Shown in pieces: positions 36,028 to 38,236 of a stretch of DNA of 38,236 nucleotides. The stretch is from Cohnella zeiphila. Its GTDB lineage: Bacteria > Bacillota > Bacilli > Paenibacillales > Paenibacillaceae. Under the pieces are notes generated by a model. That model was not told where the DNA came from and made no database searches. It was given only the letters and a program-made list of their open reading frames with translations. Location: the NCBI RefSeq assembly GCF_014212055.1, contig NZ_JACJVO010000059.1, positions 1-38,236 on the forward strand, read 5' to 3'. A program made the translations under genes and the position numbers. How positions within the stretch are numbered: position 1 is the first letter of the stretch; each line of letters begins with the position of its first letter.

Positions 36028-38236
36028 ACATCGCCCGCGTCGTCGTCGACGTGCCGAGCCGGGATACGGACCGCCCGTTCGACTACCTCGTGCCCGACCG
36101 GCTCGAGGGCTGGGTCGAGCCGGGCAGCCGCGTCGCCGTGCCGTTCGGGGGACGGACGCTGCAGGGCATCGTCGTCTCGGTCGGCGAAGCCGCAGCCGCT
36201 TCGGTCGACCCCAAGCGGCTCAAGGAGCTGGCCGACGTTCTCGACGCGATGCCGCCGCTGACGCCGGAGCTGCTGGAGCTCGGCGCCTGGATGAGCCGGC
36301 GCTGGCTCTGCCCGCTGACGATCGCGCTGCAGGCGATGCTGCCCGCCGCCTTGAAAGGGCGGACGGAGAAATACGTCTCGCTCGTCCCCGGAGCGGTCTG
36401 GACGGAAGGCGAGCGGATCGCCGCCGGGGATATGCTGCGGGCGCTCGAGAAGTCGTCTCCGCTGAAGCTGGCTGCGCTGCTCAAGCAGTTCGAAGGCCGG
36501 GCGGGAGACGTCAAGCGCTGGATCAAGGAAGGCAAGCTGGAAGAGCTGCAGAGGGTCGAGGACCGTCTGGCGGTGCGCACCGTTCTGACGGTGTTCGCGC
36601 CGGAGGCGGAGCGGCTGCGGGAAGCGCTGGGCGCGATACCGGCCAGGGCGGCGAAGCAGCGGGAGACGATCGCCTACCTGCTGGACCGTCCCGGGCCGAT
36701 CCCGCAGCAGCGGCTGGCCGAAGCGGTCGGAACGACCGTGCAGACGATTCGCGCGCTGGCGGACAAGGGATGGCTGGAAGTGCGTCCGGTCGAGGAGGAT
36801 CGGGATCCATACGCGGGGCGGAATTTTCCGGCGTCCGCCCCTCTTGTGCTGACGCCGGCGCAGGAGGAAGCTTTCCGCCCGATCGCCCGCGCCGTCGACG
36901 AGGGGCGCCACGGGCTGTTCCTGCTGCACGGCGTCACCGGCAGCGGCAAGACGGAGCTGTACCTGCAAGCCATCCAGCGCTGCTTGTCCCAGGGCAAGGA
37001 AGCGATCGTGCTCGTGCCGGAGATCGCGCTGACTCCGCAGATGGTCGAGCGCTTCAAAAGCCGCTTCGGCGAGCGCGTCGCCGTTCTTCACAGCCGTCTG
37101 TCGAACGGCGAGCGCTATGACGAATGGCGCAAGATCCGCGAAGGCCGGGCGCAGGTGGCGGTCGGCGCCCGGTCGGCGATCTTCGCCCCGTTCGGGCGGA
37201 TCGGCCTGATCGTCATCGACGAGGAGCACGAAACGTCCTACAAGCAGGAGGAAAGCCCGAAATATCATGCGCGGGACGTCGCCGCCGAGCGTGGCCGTCT
37301 GCACGGCGCGGCGGTCGTGCTCGGCTCGGCCACCCCGGCGCTGGAGACATACGCCGCGGCGATGGAAACGGCGGCAGGCCGAGCAGATACGGCGAAGACT
37401 CGCCCGGTTTATGTGCCGTTGCCCCAGCGCGTGGCCGACCGGCCGCTGCCGGGGGTCGAGATCGTCGACATGCGAGAGGAGCTGCGGCTGGGCAACCGGG
37501 CCATGTTCAGCCGGTCGCTGGCGCGGGCGCTTCAGGAGCGGCTGGAACGCCAGGAGCAGGCCGTGCTGCTGCTCAACCGGCGCGGCTATTCCACGTTCGT
37601 CATGTGCCGCTCGTGCGGGTATACGGCGCAATGCCCCCACTGCGACATCGCGTTGACGTACCACCGAGGCTCCCGGAACCTCCGCTGCCATTATTGCGGC
37701 TACGCCGAGCGCGAGCCGGTCGAATGTCCCTCTTGCGGGAGCGCGCATATCCGTTTTTTCGGCACGGGGACGCAGAAGGTGGAGGAGGCGCTGGCGCACT
37801 CTTTTCCGGGCATCCGGGTGATTCGCATGGACGTGGACACGACGACCGAGAAAGGCTCGCACGAGAAATGGCTGACGCAGTTCCGCGAGCGCCGCGCCGA
37901 CGTGCTGCTCGGCACGCAAATGGTCGCCAAAGGGCTCGATTTTCCCCAAGTGACGCTCGTCGGGGTGCTGGCGGCCGATTCCGCGCTCAAGCTGCCCGAT
38001 TTTCGCGCCCCGGAGCGGACGTTCCAGCTGCTGACGCAGGTGGCGGGCCGGGCGGGGCGGCACGAGCTGCCGGGAGAAGTGATCATTCAGACGTACGAGC
38101 CCGAACATCCGTCCGTCGCTCTCGTCCGGCAGCACGATTATGCCGGGTTCGCGGCGCAGGAGCTGCGCCACCGGCGGACGCTCGGCTATCCGCCTTACGG
38201 GCGGCTGATCGCGCTCACGCTGTCGCATGAGCAAGC
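36024..38236 (+). CDS. priA: Primosomal protein N' (replication restart helicase PriA), 3'-truncated by the window edge
   Basis: The frame starting at ATG 36024 stays open for 737 codons to the window end, about nine tenths of a normal PriA. PriA recognises abandoned replication forks and reloads the replisome. N-terminal 3'-DNA-binding domain (MNIARVVVDVPSRDTDRPFDYLVP), winged helix (about 190-255), helicase core with HGVTGSGKTELYL, DEEH and GSATP, then eight zinc-binding cysteines in CRSCGYTAQCPHC, CHYCG and CPSCG, and the second lobe with GTQMVAKGLDFP and QVAGRAGR. AAGGAGG at 36010-36016 lies 7 bases upstream; the start overlaps the coaBC stop, so the pair is translationally coupled. The C-terminal domain is cut off. 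Confidence 0.96.
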   Translation, partial: MNIARVVVDVPSRDTDRPFDYLVPDRLEGWVEPGSRVAVPFGGRTLQGIVVSVGEAAAASVDPKRLKELADVLDAMPPLTPELLELGAWMSRRWLCPLTIALQAMLPAALKGRTEKYVSLVPGAVWTEGERIAAGDMLRALEKSSPLKLAALLKQFEGRAGDVKRWIKEGKLEELQRVEDRLAVRTVLTVFAPEAERLREALGAIPARAAKQRETIAYLLDRPGPIPQQRLAEAVGTTVQTIRALADKGWLEVRPVEEDRDPYAGRNFPASAPLVLTPAQEEAFRPIARAVDEGRHGLFLLHGVTGSGKTELYLQAIQRCLSQGKEAIVLVPEIALTPQMVERFKSRFGERVAVLHSRLSNGERYDEWRKIREGRAQVAVGARSAIFAPFGRIGLIVIDEEHETSYKQEESPKYHARDVAAERGRLHGAAVVLGSATPALETYAAAMETAAGRADTAKTRPVYVPLPQRVADRPLPGVEIVDMREELRLGNRAMFSRSLARALQERLERQEQAVLLLNRRGYSTFVMCRSCGYTAQCPHCDIALTYHRGSRNLRCHYCGYAEREPVECPSCGSAHIRFFGTGTQKVEEALAHSFPGIRVIRMDVDTTTEKGSHEKWLTQFRERRADVLLGTQMVAKGLDFPQVTLVGVLAADSALKLPDFRAPERTFQLLTQVAGRAGRHELPGEVIIQTYEPEHPSVALVRQHDYAGFAAQELRHRRTLGYPPYGRLIALTLSHEQ

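Noticed and set aside
35877..38234. Long minus-strand open frame opposite coaBC-priA
   Set aside because: Shadow frame typical of high-GC DNA; the plus strand encodes PriA with all motifs in place.

Overview
The window is a high-GC Firmicute chromosome segment, most likely from the Paenibacillaceae (Cohnella/Paenibacillus type). Evidence is the Bacillus-type housekeeping content (ylaN, ftsW, ylbF-ylbG, rqcH-yloB, remA-gmk-rpoZ, coaBC-priA), strong AGGAGG-type ribosome sites, frequent TTG/GTG starts and short rho-independent terminators, combined with GC-rich coding sequence. No rRNA, tRNA, IS element, prophage or CRISPR array was seen. The genus is inference; the phylum-level call rests on gene content and order.

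Left part (1-8.6 kb): the 3' end of a lipoprotein gene, an M29 aminopeptidase, a tiny HPr-like protein lacking the phosphorylatable histidine, a DedA membrane protein, YlaN, a Ca2+/cation:H+ antiporter (minus strand), an Asp23-family protein, yugN-ftsW (minus strand), an M20D amidohydrolase and a two-CBS-domain protein. Convergent pairs here share bidirectional terminators.

Middle (8.6-22.3 kb): a translationally coupled pair encoding an XPB-type DNA helicase and a large helicase-associated partner; ylbF-ylbG (the Y-complex Fe-S/RNase Y accessory YlbF plus YlbG); an OmpR-type response regulator with direct repeats at its promoter, followed by a very large hybrid histidine kinase (Cache-like sensor, HAMP, PAS, HisKA, ATPase, degenerate receiver, true receiver, Hpt); an unrecognised 145-aa protein; a LysR regulator overlapping a PHP-family phosphoesterase; and rqcH on the minus strand.

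Right part (22.3-38.2 kb): this follows the Bacillus order yloA(rqcH)-yloB-(yloC)-remA-gmk-rpoZ-coaBC-priA, but it is interrupted twice. Between yloB and remA lies a minus-strand Tat-export operon (gluconate-2-dehydrogenase subunit-3-like protein with a twin-arginine signal, GMC flavoprotein, tatC and, beyond about 1 kb of repeats, tatA) plus dapF; yloC/yicC is absent from its expected place. Between rpoZ and coaBC lies a divergent regulator/SDR pair flanked by two identical palindromic repeats. priA runs off the right edge.

The most unusual structures are two adjacent tandem arrays, unrelated in sequence but both with a 51-bp period, lying between tatC and tatA; the twin 53-bp palindromes; the truncated HPr-like protein; the two-gene XPB helicase; and an attenuator-like hairpin in the coaBC leader.
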